Shown piece after piece: positions 47,034 through 57,489 of a stretch of 64,000 bases of DNA (position 1 is its first letter; every line of letters starts with the position of its first letter). Source of the DNA: Hanleya hanleyi (lineage: Eukaryota > Mollusca > Polyplacophora > Lepidopleurida > Hanleyidae). The notes below the pieces were generated by a model, which saw nothing but the letters and a program-made list of their open reading frames with translations, searched no databases and was not told where the DNA came from. Made by a program: the position numbers and the translations under genes. The stretch covers positions 1 to 64,000 of the forward strand of contig JAVTVY010048011.1 of assembly GCA_036873755.1 (NCBI GenBank). The letters run 5' to 3'.

Positions 47034-47719
47034 TTACTTAGGTTTGTGCTTTTTTTTTTTTTTTACGTGGTTGTTGTTGTTCATCGAAACATCCGACGAT
47101 TGCCATTGGCAGTGTCATTTTGCAAATTACGAACATGTCGGTGAGTTTACTGATTTTTATTTGGAATAAAACTGCATTTCTTGAAGAAAATAATACACAC
47201 ACACAGTTTTTGTTGAAATATATTATTTTAAAAGGACATAAAGCAATAAGTTTCAGAATGTCTGGCATCTGAAATGCAGACAAAAACGCATGAACGCCTT
47301 CTGTTTTGGAGATAATTATTCAACTTTACTGACTGCCCTGAGCTGGAAGCAGTGGGGTTCAGGCCAAGAAAACTATCTGGGGCTGACAGCTAGGATAAGC
47401 TGCAGTACTGAATGAGTCAACCAATCAACTGACAGAACTTGTGGTAGCACTTCCGGTTTATCTTTTGGTCCTAGATAGTTAAAGCATCCAATTGTATATT
47501 TTTGCGGGATTTTGTTGCAATACAGAACAAAAATATTTTTTTAATCTCTCATTAAAGTTTTGAAAGTCAATATTAAGAACAATGACAAAAGAATGACGAT
47601 TTTTTTTCAAATGCACATCAACAAAAACGAACATGAGAAAGAAGAAAAGCTCCAATCAGTTTGCACGATTAGCTTGCTTGTTCTGCCAATTATACACTTC
47701 ACTCGAAATCACAAGGGGA
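47034..47719. other. No gene seen
   Basis: Unique AT-rich sequence with a poly-T run at 47050-47065. Small open frames only. Confidence 0.35.
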
Positions 47720-49525
47720 ACATATTGCCTGAGGGCGGCGAGTTCCATTAGGTGACTGAATCCTCAAGGGCCATGGTGTAACCGTCCAGTCGGCCATAAA
47801 ACAAACATTCAAGGTCTGTAAAAATGTCACAGGGGGACTTTAACTTATTCAATATGCAATAAACAAAGTTTTCTGACAGAGTGAATTTAAAGCGATCCAG
47901 TCATCTTACATATGACTGCACCACTTAATTAGGGCGAGGGCAAAACTAAGCCGGGGCTCCCTAATTATTGTCTCATTTTTCGCTCACTTCACGCCTTGTC
48001 CCCGACACAAATCATCGCCAGGCCAGACAATTTGACAAGAAAAGGTGTTTGCCTTGCGGCAGATTCTAGCATTCCCAATAAAGGAATATTGCATGATACT
48101 TCCACCTTAAGATTTTTTCTCAAGGACTTTTTCTCCCCAGAAATGACATATGCTGACCCCAGTCAGTTGTCAATCATTTCGTGTGACTGGTTGTGTCAGT
48201 TAATGGGAACCTCAAAAAGTCACCATTCTTCACATACGTAGTGATAAACATTATATGATTGGACAAGTTTTTCAAGCGAGTAAACACGAATGACTCAGAT
48301 TATCTCGGGTCATTGCACTATGGCATACAGGTGCAGCACAATCTGCATACAAGTGACAAATAGATGATGCCTTGGTCCATTATTCAAATTTTAAAGCAGA
48401 GTACGGGGAAAATATAACTTGAACGTGATTCCCTCACTGCATCGAAAATCGAGCGGAGATTTAGCGCGCGACTGTATACATGTATACAAGTTTGAGGAAA
48501 CCCATCGCGCATTTTTCTGATACATGCAGATGCACTTCGACATGTTTGGTGAACATAACCGACTGCACCTATTACGTTAGTACTGGCGAAAGTGTTTTTC
48601 TTCATTCGCGATCAAAACGTGCACATATTGCCTGAGGGCGGCCAGTTCCATTAGGTGACTGAATCCTCAAGGGCCATGGTGTAACCGTCCAGTCGGCCAT
48701 AAAACAAACATTCAAGGTCTGTAAAAATGTCACAGGGGGACTTTAACTTATTCAATATGCAATAAACAAAGTTTTCTGACAGAGTGAATTTAAAGCGATC
48801 CAGCCATCTTACATATGACTGCACCACTTAATTAGGGCGAGGGCAAAACTAAGCCGGGGCTCCCTAATTATTGTCTCATTTTTCGCTCACTTCACGCCTT
48901 GTCCCCGACACAAATCATCGCCAGGCCAGACAATTTGACAAGAAAAGGTGTTTGCCTTGCGGCAGATTCTAGCATTCCCAATAAAGGAATATTGCATGAT
49001 ACTTCCACCTTAAGATTTTTTCTCAAGGACTTTTTCTCCCCAGAAATGACATATGCTGACCCCAGTCAGTTGTCAATCATTTCGTGTGACTGGTTGTGTC
49101 AGTTAATGGGAACCTCAAAAAGTCACCATTCTTCACATACGTAGTGATAAACATTATATGATTGGACAAGTTTTTCAAGCGAGTAAACACGAATGACTCA
49201 GATTATCTCGGGTCATTGCACTATGGCATACAGGTGCAGCACAATCTGCATACAAGTGACAAATAGATGATGCCTTGGTCCATTATTCAAATTTTAAAGC
49301 AGAGTACGGGGAAAATATAACTTGAACGTGATTCCCTCACTGCATCGAAAATCGAGCGGAGATTTAGCGCGCGACTGTATACATGTATACAAGTTTGAGG
49401 AAACCCATCGCGCATTTTTCTGATACATGCAGATGCACTTCGACATGTTTGGTGAACATAACCGACTGCACCTATTACGTTAGTACTGGCGAAAGTGTTT
49501 TTCTTCATTCGCGATCAAAACGTGC
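47720..49525. repeat. Nearly perfect 903-bp tandem duplication
   Basis: 47720-48622 and 48623-49525 are direct copies with constant offset 903. I found two differences by eye: GGCGGCGAGTT versus GGCGGCCAGTT near the start, and CCAGTCATC versus CCAGCCATC. The junction shares ACA with both outer breakpoints, a 3-bp microhomology. Each copy contains TTAATTAGGG (47925) and the inverted CCCTAATTA (47959), homeodomain-type cores in a GC-balanced block, which suggests a regulatory region. The identity means either a very recent duplication or an assembly duplicate of two alleles. The identical 81- and 73-codon frames in each copy are not credible genes. Confidence 0.97.
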
Positions 49526-50335
49526 ACACTTTTGCAACCATACATATTCGCTCATGTTTGGTTCTACTCTAGTCACATTCAAGATTAAGTTATTTATGGC
49601 CTGTACTGTATGCTCTTACATTAATCACCCTCGCCCAAAGGTCTTATGTGCACATTATCATTATTTAGAACCATGTGAATCAGCCCGCTTTCTCAGCAAG
49701 GTTATCTCCCTTGACCAAGAAGCGTTCGCAACAATGAATTTCTCTGTAGTGTGTACACGGCTGGCAGTCAGGCCTATTAAACAGCTGTGATGGATTGCAT
49801 GTTCAGGCTACGATAATCTAATGATCTTAGAAGGTATATCACAGCTGTCCAAAATTGGGGGTCTTCTAGAAAATATAATCACCCACAGAGTCCCCAGCAG
49901 ACAAATCACGATTTATCCATGGTCACAGGTGTTCACAAATACCCTGATGATAGCTTTTGGTCAAAGCTATAAAAACTCAATTCAAATCTTCATCAACAGT
50001 GGCATTGTAATCAATCAATGTCAACCAAAGCATCAGGTTTTAATATTCTGGTTTCCAATAAACTTTTTATTATTAACTCTGATGGACCTTGATGGAACAA
50101 GTGTGCAAGTGGAAAGAGTTCCACGGAAACACAGCGGGCACGATCAACATTGGCAGAACATTAATCAGCTAGACTTCTTCACTTTGTTGCAGATTTCCAA
50201 ACATTGCGATTTTGTAATAAATTGGGATTGTTTTTTTTTTAACCCAGGTCTGTTGGAATACAATAGGAAAATGTAACATGCGGCAAGAAATATTTCGCTG
50301 CGATACGGATAAATTATTTTATTAAATTACACAAA
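49526..50335. other. No supported gene
   Basis: Forward frames of 135 and 151 codons cross this stretch. The first begins inside the duplicated unit; neither resembles a known protein. The context is unique sequence with no repeat ends. Confidence 0.35.
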
Positions 50336-51645
50336 TGGTAATTCCTCTGATAATTCAAGCACTCTATCAAAATTTATTGACTCCGAATTTTGTGAAAAAT
50401 TCCTGTAAGTTGTTCTAATAAATTTGATCACACTCTGAAGTCATTAAAATAAAATAAAATACGAAGCTGCGCATCAAAAAACCCCTCGGCTCTGGGTACA
50501 TTCATAATGTATTCAATTTGAACCAAGATGTCAGGAACACCAAGCAGTCAAGTCACAAATATGGACCATATTGTATTCAACATTCCATGATGTCTAATAA
50601 ATTTGAGATCACCACCAGAGGAACTGATGTGGTTATATTGAAATCTCTTGATACATTGATGCTGTATACCAAGTTTCACTGAAATGGTATCAGAGATATA
50701 CATCATTAAAGATTTTGCATAAATTAAAGATGGCCACCAAGGTTTCCAATCAGAGAAACCAGAACTGTCATTTGTCGTAGTCTCTTGATGCATCGATGAT
50801 GTATACCAAATTTTACATCGTGCACTTGAACGGTATCAGAGAACGAGATCATTAATGATTTTGCATAATTAAAGATGGCCGACCATCCTTCTCCCCACTC
50901 AGAGGAACTGATGTGGTTATTCATTGCAAGTCAGTTGATACATCGATGCTGTATACCAAGTTTGGTATAGAACACTTATATTGGATCAGAGATATATATC
51001 ATTAAATTTTTTGCATAAATTAAAGATGGCCGCCAAAGTTTTCGGTCAATCAGGTCCCGATTCAAAGCATCTGGATGTATCGATGATGTATACCAACTTT
51101 CATATAAAACAACTGAATGGTAACAGAGATATGTATCATTATCGATTTCGAAATTAAAGATGGCCTCCAGGATTTCCAGCTAATCAGAAAAGCCAGTTTG
51201 GTAATTTATTGAAAGTTGCTTGATGTATCGATGATGTATACCAACTTTCGTATTGAACAGTTGAATGGTTTCCGAGATATGGATCATTATCCATTTCGCA
51301 TAAAATTAAAGATGGCCGCCAAGGTTTTCACCCAATCAGGTCCCAATTAAATAGGCTTCTGGTCCTTGTCTAGGTAAATAAGCATACCAAATTTGGAATT
51401 CTTCAGTGGAACCGTTCTCCGGCTATCTCGCTCACGTACAGACGTACGGACGTACGGACGTACGGACAGACGGACGTACAAGACGACGACAATACCCCAT
51501 GGCCAAAATTGGCCAAGGGGTAAAAACTACAATTATCTGCAATATTTTGGACCATATTGTCAACTTCCTGTTCTAATAAATTTGATCACCACCAGGTTTT
51601 ATAGTGGGAAATTTCACTTCCTGTGACCGAATTATCAGAGGTAAC
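50336..51645 (+). mobile_element. TA-MITE split by a Helentron-like element
   Basis: The left part (50336-50460: GGTAATTCCTCTGATAATTC, TTCTAATAAATTTGATCAC) and right part (51530-51645: TTTTGGACCATATTGTCAAC, CACTTCCTGTGACCGAATTA, TCAGAGGTAA) are the two halves of one copy of the 7044-7255 MITE family, in the right order and orientation. The intervening 50461-51526 is a later insertion at an A/T-rich position. Confidence 0.85.
50461..51526 (+). mobile_element. Helitron/Helentron-like non-autonomous element D
   Basis: The left end GAAGCTGCGC (50463-50472) and ACCCCTCGGC (50481-50490) match element A at 14088. The right end has the hairpin TACCCCATGGCC paired with GGCCAAGGGGTA (51493-51522, one mismatch, loop AAAATT) followed by AAAAA. 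The core is about six ~155-bp units with GATGTATACCAA-TTT, GGTATCAGAGATAT-ATCATTA and AAATTAAAGATGGCCGCCAA. An ACGT/ACGG microsatellite (51436-51480) precedes the hairpin. Core sequence is unrelated to element A although both ends are shared, so cores appear exchangeable. No Rep/helicase gene. Confidence 0.85.
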
Positions 51646-51657
51646 GACCCTTGACAG

Positions 51658-51963
51658 CAGTATTTTCGTTATTTTGGGTTAACACTATCTTGGAATAGCA
51701 CAAATTTTAGTGCTGAAAAATTGGTCGAGTCCCGTGCGGGATTCGAGCCAACGACCCCAGATTTAGGCACCTAATCGCCAGCCCTCCCACAAAAATAGGA
51801 GGTAGCAGACCGGTAGTCTTGAAAGCGAACATACAGTTCCCCTCTGGTGTTCGTAATGGCGCAGCTCCCACAGCTGAATAGATATATTTTTATCATTTAG
51901 AAAGTGATCGTATAACAGTATTTTCGTTATTTTGGGATAACACTATCTTGGAATAGCACAAAT
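51658..51963 (-). repeat. 48-bp direct repeats flanking a tRNA-like segment
   Basis: CAGTATTTTCGTTATTTTGG, then TAACACTATCTTGGAATAGC and ACAAAT, occurs at 51658-51705 and 51916-51963 with one difference. Between them, the minus strand reads TGGCGATTAGGTGCC (A-box-like) and GTCGTTGGCTCGAATCCCG (B-box-like, 51739-51749 on plus as GGATTCGAGCC), followed by a C-A-rich run. It resembles a tRNA-derived SINE head or decayed tRNA rather than a functional gene, because arms outside the T loop do not pair well. Confidence 0.6.
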
Positions 51964-52267
51964 CCTTGACAGTGTTCAGGCGTCGAAATTATATTTTCAG
52001 CTTGCCCTTCGGGTAACTGATTTGCTAAACCTTGCTTGCTCACAGTAGTAGCATTAACTTGTCCATGCGTTATTGTGTGTTGCAAATACATGCTTACAAA
52101 AGGATAACTGGATTGCCCACAGGCAAGAAATTTGCCTGTGCCAAATTTCTCGGGCCGGGCAGGTATTATTTTGACCCCCAGTTTTGGATCATGGGTGTCG
52201 CCAGGATTCCTTGACAGGGGGTCATTTCCTATGCTTACTTGTTAGAGAGCCCACTATTGCGTTGTGC

Positions 52268-52515
52268 GACCTAGAAAAATAGCATACCGCTCGGCACTGG
52301 GAGGGGGTCATTTGCACCCAACGACATCCCCTCCTCCCCCCGCCCCACCCGCTAACGACGCCCTTGTTGTTTCCCCCTCCGTTGGAAAATTCAAACAACC
52401 TAGGAAAATAGCATACCGCTTGGCACGGGGAGGGGGTCATTTGCACCCAACGACCCCCCCCCACCCGCTAACGACGCCCTTGTTGTTTCCCCCTTCTGTT
52501 GGAAAATTCAAACAC
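52268..52515. repeat. Two-unit ~125-bp tandem repeat, C-rich
   Basis: Two adjacent units (about 52268-52395 and 52398-52515) share GAAAATAGCATACCGCT-GGC, GGGAGGGGGTCATTTGCACC, CACCCGCTAACGACGCCC, TTGTTGTTTCCCCCT and GTTGGAAAATTCAAAC. They differ mainly in the length of a C-rich run. Both strands are open across both units, giving repetitive peptides; with only two units and no family match I do not call a protein. Confidence 0.88.
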
Positions 52516-52949
52516 CACACATTGTGACATAATGGCGTAGTATTTATGAAACAGTGGGAACACAGTCACCAACAAGTTACATGTATAGCAATATTGGTAC
52601 ACACAAGGAATGTGGTAACCTCTTGGTATACACATTTACATGGAGTGAAAACGAGGGTTCAAAAACTGCCTGTCCAATAAATATCTAATAAATGGTGGCA
52701 CATATGAAACTTTTTCAGTCACTCCATATCTTTCACAGATATGTTCATGTCGATTTAATGATCGAAAAAAGAAATAAAAATATTTAAAAAAATATTTCAT
52801 TTATTTTTGAATACTGGGAAGACAGAACTTTCGGGCCTTGAATTTGGTAAATTTTAGGGCACGGTCAATTTGGTAGAATTAAGGGCACGGAGGCCTGGCT
52901 GACATAAAATTACTTGTAAACTAGCAGCGGGCATCAAGGCCAGTAGGTA

Positions 52950-53179
52950 CGGTAATTCCCCCAATAATTCGATCACCGGAAGTTCAACAAAAATGACTTA
53001 TATCTGGAAATATTCTTAATGGCACCAGCTACAAAGTGTCCCATTTTGTCAGTATATGTTTTTTCTTCAATTTGAATGAAGTATGAGAATGTTACTTTTT
53101 CTCTGTGTTTGAATAATGTTTAATGTTTGAAGATTTGAAAAGTGAACTTCCTGTGATTGAATTATTAGGGGAATTACCG
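52950..53179. mobile_element. TA-flanked MITE with long inverted ends
   Basis: The ends CGGTAATTCCCCCAATAATT and its near complement at the right (ending AATTACCG) extend over about 27 bp with two mismatches. TA lies outside both ends (52948-52949 and 53180-53181). Length 230 bp. The ends match the MITE family of 7044-7255, extend its terminus outwards, and identify TA as the duplication. The interior differs from the other copies, so this may be a second subfamily. Confidence 0.85.
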
Positions 53180-53535
53180 TATTCAAGGCAATGGCCTAGG
53201 TGGCCTTGGTTAAATTCAAGGCCTGAACTTTCATTTATATGCTTTTCCATGAAGCGTTTTGTCCTCTACTGCGCAGTATCATGATTGTATGTAAGTTGAA
53301 AGTATAGGGCATTCTGGGAATTCCTCTAATAAACAGCATCAACTGTTTATTTCAATGCCCTACTAATACTTTGATACGTGTACTAAACCACACCATTGTA
53401 CATGCAATACTTCGGCGAAGTTTAGTGGATGGAATGCGTCAAAGTTTAACATTGCAGACTCAAGATCCCAGTCGAGTTTCAGAGCTCCAATGAAACTATG
53501 GAACTATCAGTATTCACAACAACAACAAAACAGTA

Positions 53536-53705
53536 GAATGGTAATCCCCCTAAAAATTCAATATGATCACCCACTAAAATCATCGAAATAACGAAGAAAT
53601 AATGGATTGTACGCATTATTTTTTAACTATTTTTTCAATTTCCAGTTCTAATAAATTTGATCACCACCAGAGTTTATGGTGAAATTTTTTACAATTATTA
53701 GAAGT
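53536..53705 (+). mobile_element. TA-MITE, decayed copy
   Basis: GGTAATCCCCCTAAAAATTCAA, then AAAATCATCGAAATAACGAAG, TTCTAATAAATTTGATCACC and ACAATTATTAGAAG reproduce the family order seen at 7044-7255. The right end is worn and lacks the GTGATTGAA part. Confidence 0.75.
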
Positions 53706-56700
53706 TGTTGTTTATTACACACAACAACATCTTTCGAAAATAAAAGCATCTAGGCAATCAGAATATTTTACATGTAAATCTGAGATTTTTTGTTTTTATT
53801 AAATTTAATAGCAGTTCCTACAGGTTTTTGTTTGTTTGTACTGAATGTAATTTCAACATTTCTTCTTTTTTCACAATGTTCAACAAGTAGTGAGAGTACA
53901 AGAATTTTCAGCTGTTGGTCTTCTGTCCAGCTGGACACCATTAAACACATCCCAATTACAAGCATTTTAGGGGCTTAAAAAGCTAATCACTGCCCTGTGT
54001 AGAAAAACTAAGCTCTTCATGGTATTTATGTAGTAAGCAAAGAAACCTGCACCCACTTAAAAGCCTCTTTGGATATATGCAGCTGGAATCGCTTCTGCTC
54101 TAACCACCATCATATTGAAATGTCCTGAGACATGGAACCCCAAGTGACCAATGACCACTTTAGATAGAAGCTTGCCTGTCAAAAGTTCAGTGTTTGATAT
54201 GGAGAAGAAAGTGAGATAATTGGCCTAGACAAGCTTGTCCACCTTTCCCATTCCAGATCCTTCCAGTCTGATAAGCAACACCAGCTTAGCTGAATTGAAC
54301 CCTTGGGAATTTGTGCCTTTGAAAAAAAAAACTTCAAAATAATTTATCAAAATTTTCTCAGATCTTAAAAGTAGCAATTTTGACCGGAACTACCCTATTT
54401 CTTCTAACTATTCAGACAGCAAAACTTAAGTTCAAGCTAGTACTGTGGAGAGAAATTCTGCAAACATTCTACAAATTTCACCAGCTATCTTTGCAGTTCT
54501 TGGGGTAAATAACAGATCTAAGCCACAGTATTTAGCCTCAGTTGACATAAATATGGATTTTTCTGCTTTCAAGTCCAAAACTGCTGTTCGAAAAATTAGA
54601 AGAAATAGGGTATTAGGTATTAGCAGAATTATCAGTTAATAACTCGAGTTATCCTTTCAAGGCTTTAGTTTGCATTAGTTAAATATACTCTAACTCAAAC
54701 CAGCAGAAATCTTGAACTACATGTATTTTTCAAAAAACTTTGCAAGAAATCCACCATTCAGCATTTTGTGTCTGGAATTGTTTAGCAGACAAATTATAGA
54801 ATTGAAAGATGCAAACTTCCCTCAATAGATTCCACATTTTGGATACATTAAAAAAATATATATCCTATATATTTCTCAAGTTCAGATTCTCATGAAAAAT
54901 AAATTTTCATACATTCTAGTTTCAGACGAAATATAAAATCTGAATGCTGATCTTCATTTCGACATGTATGCAATGTGGATAGACCCTATATTATGAACAC
55001 CAGTTTTTTAGATCAAGTGGACGTATCACCAACAAGTTCGGTCTCTTTAATATAGCAAGGGTGGAAAAAAGTAATTCCCACAATATGTAAAAATAAATCT
55101 TTAGATATATCTCCATGCTGGGGCTACAGGAAACCAAATCAGCAACCTAATCTCTCATTATGCTACATTATTTTCCTTTCAAATTTAGAGTAGTGACAGA
55201 ACAAACAATAAGACCCAGCCGGGATGTAAGAAAACTTCCTCCAATCTAAAATCAAAATATTTCTGAACCCCGGTCCCCCATTGGCTCAGGGATAGCTTTC
55301 CCTTGACATCAGACCAGCTGGTAACACTTTGGCATTTTCTGGTGTTTGGGAATCGGGACATCAAAGGAAGGCCATGTTCAAGTGTTTGGATTCCGCAGGG
55401 TCTCTGGTTGGATTGAGTTTTTGGTTTTTTGTGGGATACCACCAGGCGGCATCGCCAGCAACAAGGGCTCCAGCCGAGACACAGTTCACCCATATTCCCC
55501 TGCTGGGACTCTTCACAGTGCTCCGGACCCTGCAGCGGCTCTCCTGGAAACTTCTTGAGAGCCCTGGCCCTTTTGACACTTGTCTGCTTACAAAAACATT
55601 TCTAGTGTTAATCACGCTGCAATGAGTGGATGGCTGTATGGCCCAGTTTTATTTCTGGCAGCATGTGAAAGCTATTAGCGCTGATTACAATCTACCCATA
55701 AAAAACAGCCATCCATGCCAAGTTTATCAAATAAGGCCTAACTAACTGCTCTACTCCCAACTGTCAGTGTGCCAGGCTGGATGCTCGACCCATATTGGAG
55801 GGCCATTTTAATTCCAACTTTGATGCATTCTGACATCTCCGGTCTGTTTCTGACTTTAGTAAATGTTCCTGGAGAGATTGATTGAACTGACCACCGGTCT
55901 AGTCCCAGAAAATGGCTGAAAAGGGCAAAAATGTTGATGGCATAATTGTTGTTGGTGATATTAAGTTGGTTTACCTGTTCCATGAAGTGCTCGTCACAAA
56001 TAAGTCATCAAAACTCTATGCAGATATCGGTACATCAAAAAAGCCTGTGTCGATGTCTTCCAGTTTTAATTCCAGTCATATTTTTGGGATTCCGGAGATA
56101 CTTTATTACCGTCCGTCTAATCGGTTTCTGTACTTGAAGCCCTGTACAATTTGTGCTTTAATCAGCAATAAAATTCACCATCCAATGACAGCTATGGTGG
56201 AGTTCAGTGCCATTTCGAAATTAATTTTTGCAAAATTTATCACGAATCCCTCGGCGAGAACTGGCCAGCCCTTAACCTCGTATTGGTTGTCCATGAATAA
56301 TTCAGCAGTTCACTCCTCATTACACAGTATCATTACTGGCAATCTGTTAGACAAAATAGTTCCTCCACGCTAACAGACTCGTGGAATGGCCAACTCTCAC
56401 GAGACCCTCCATCATCACTATTATCCAAGGGCTTTCAGCGAGATCACGCCAAAGAAATACAGCTTCCATCGCCAATTTTGCAGCAAAGTGCAAGAAGTTG
56501 ATTATCACAACAAATTATGGAATACAATGTATAAACATCTGACGTTTGATTTCAGATATTTTTTCTCCATATGTGTTCGTACTCTTGAAGTAAAATTACA
56601 TTAGATTTGAGACAGAATGACGTCTGAGTTGAGTAGAAGTAACATTTGCATTGTGGCAAAGAACGTGTTGCTACATGTACCAATGACATCGCCCTAGTGT

Positions 56701-57420
56701 TATGTCACATGGAACTAGAACATCACTGCCCAAAGAGCCTCACTTTCATATACAAATATGGTGGCACCCTAAAGCCACTCTTCGCAAACTAAACACATCC
56801 CCAGTTTTCACATCCAATGGATGATTTGCGTGAAGCACCTTATTACACGGAACATTTATATAGTGTAGTTTCCTGAAGAAAAATGACATTGAAGAGACTT
56901 CTCCTTCAAGACTGATCAACTGAAGGTTGGATCTGACTGCTGATGTGTCTTCTCTACAATGAACATCAGGGATGAATCCAGAGATTTTTGGGGGACACTG
57001 ATCATATTTGACGTTGTTGTTGTTACGCGTAAATCTGATGTTGTTAAGGACAAAACTCGGGATCTTCGATGCTGTTGACTCGCTTATGGCAATCAAATGT
57101 AGAAGCAGCATAACTACATAGGAGAAGTCTCCCAATTTTTATTGCTGCTCATTCACCTTTCGTTCTGCAGCATTTCTATCTGGCGGTAATATTTCTAGGC
57201 ATAGCAAACACTTAGGAATGAGGTAATCTGCCGGAAAACAGTTCGAGCATCCTCTCCCAGGGTACTTTGCAATGTTTGGAAAAGTTGAAAAACATAATGA
57301 TAAATTAATACAGGAGGAAATTTTGTCAGTACAGTGATCAACATCAATAAATTTGAGATTTCTCACCACGCTAATTTTGTTCAATAACTTTTGTTTTAGG
57401 AAAAAAATGTTTTCCTTTCA
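53706..57420. other. No supported gene; repeat-poor
   Basis: Unique sequence. The blocks 55240-55640, 55740-56400 and 56740-57130 are GC-balanced and repeat-free. They carry the best open frames (98 and 102 codons on opposite strands at 55185-55625; 153 codons at 55912-56373 plus; 129 codons at 56746-57135 minus, with a hydrophobic N-terminus VVMLLLHLIAI). Overlap on both strands and the lack of any recognisable domain argue against calling genes. Conserved non-coding DNA is a reasonable alternative. Confidence 0.4.
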
Positions 57421-57489
57421 TTTGGGCGCAAGAATTTGGGCACCCATACCAGTATATACCGGTATCAAAATCTTCCTGGATATATCCTG
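57421..57489 (-). mobile_element. Solo end of the hAT-like family
   Basis: On the minus strand CAGGATATATCCAGGAAGAT, then TTTTGATACCGGTATATAC and GGTATGGGTGCCCAAAT, aligns with the left ends at 1315 and 22621. The rest of the element is missing, so this is a truncated, older copy. Confidence 0.72.

Noticed and set aside
49383..50276. Forward frames of 135 and 151 codons
   Set aside because: The first begins in the 903-bp duplicated unit and its counterpart in the other copy is broken off by the junction; neither matches a known protein.
52264..52527. Repeat peptide open on both strands
   Set aside because: A two-unit DNA duplication with length multiple of three in part explains it; there is no family match.
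55912..56373. 153-codon forward frame starting MAEKGKNVDG
   Set aside because: It has a favourable-looking start, but no domain was recognised and another frame overlaps; composition fits non-coding DNA equally well.
56746..57135. 129-codon reverse frame with a hydrophobic N-terminus
   Set aside because: The possible signal peptide is short, the rest has no secreted-protein pattern, and chance frames with one hydrophobic run are common at this length.
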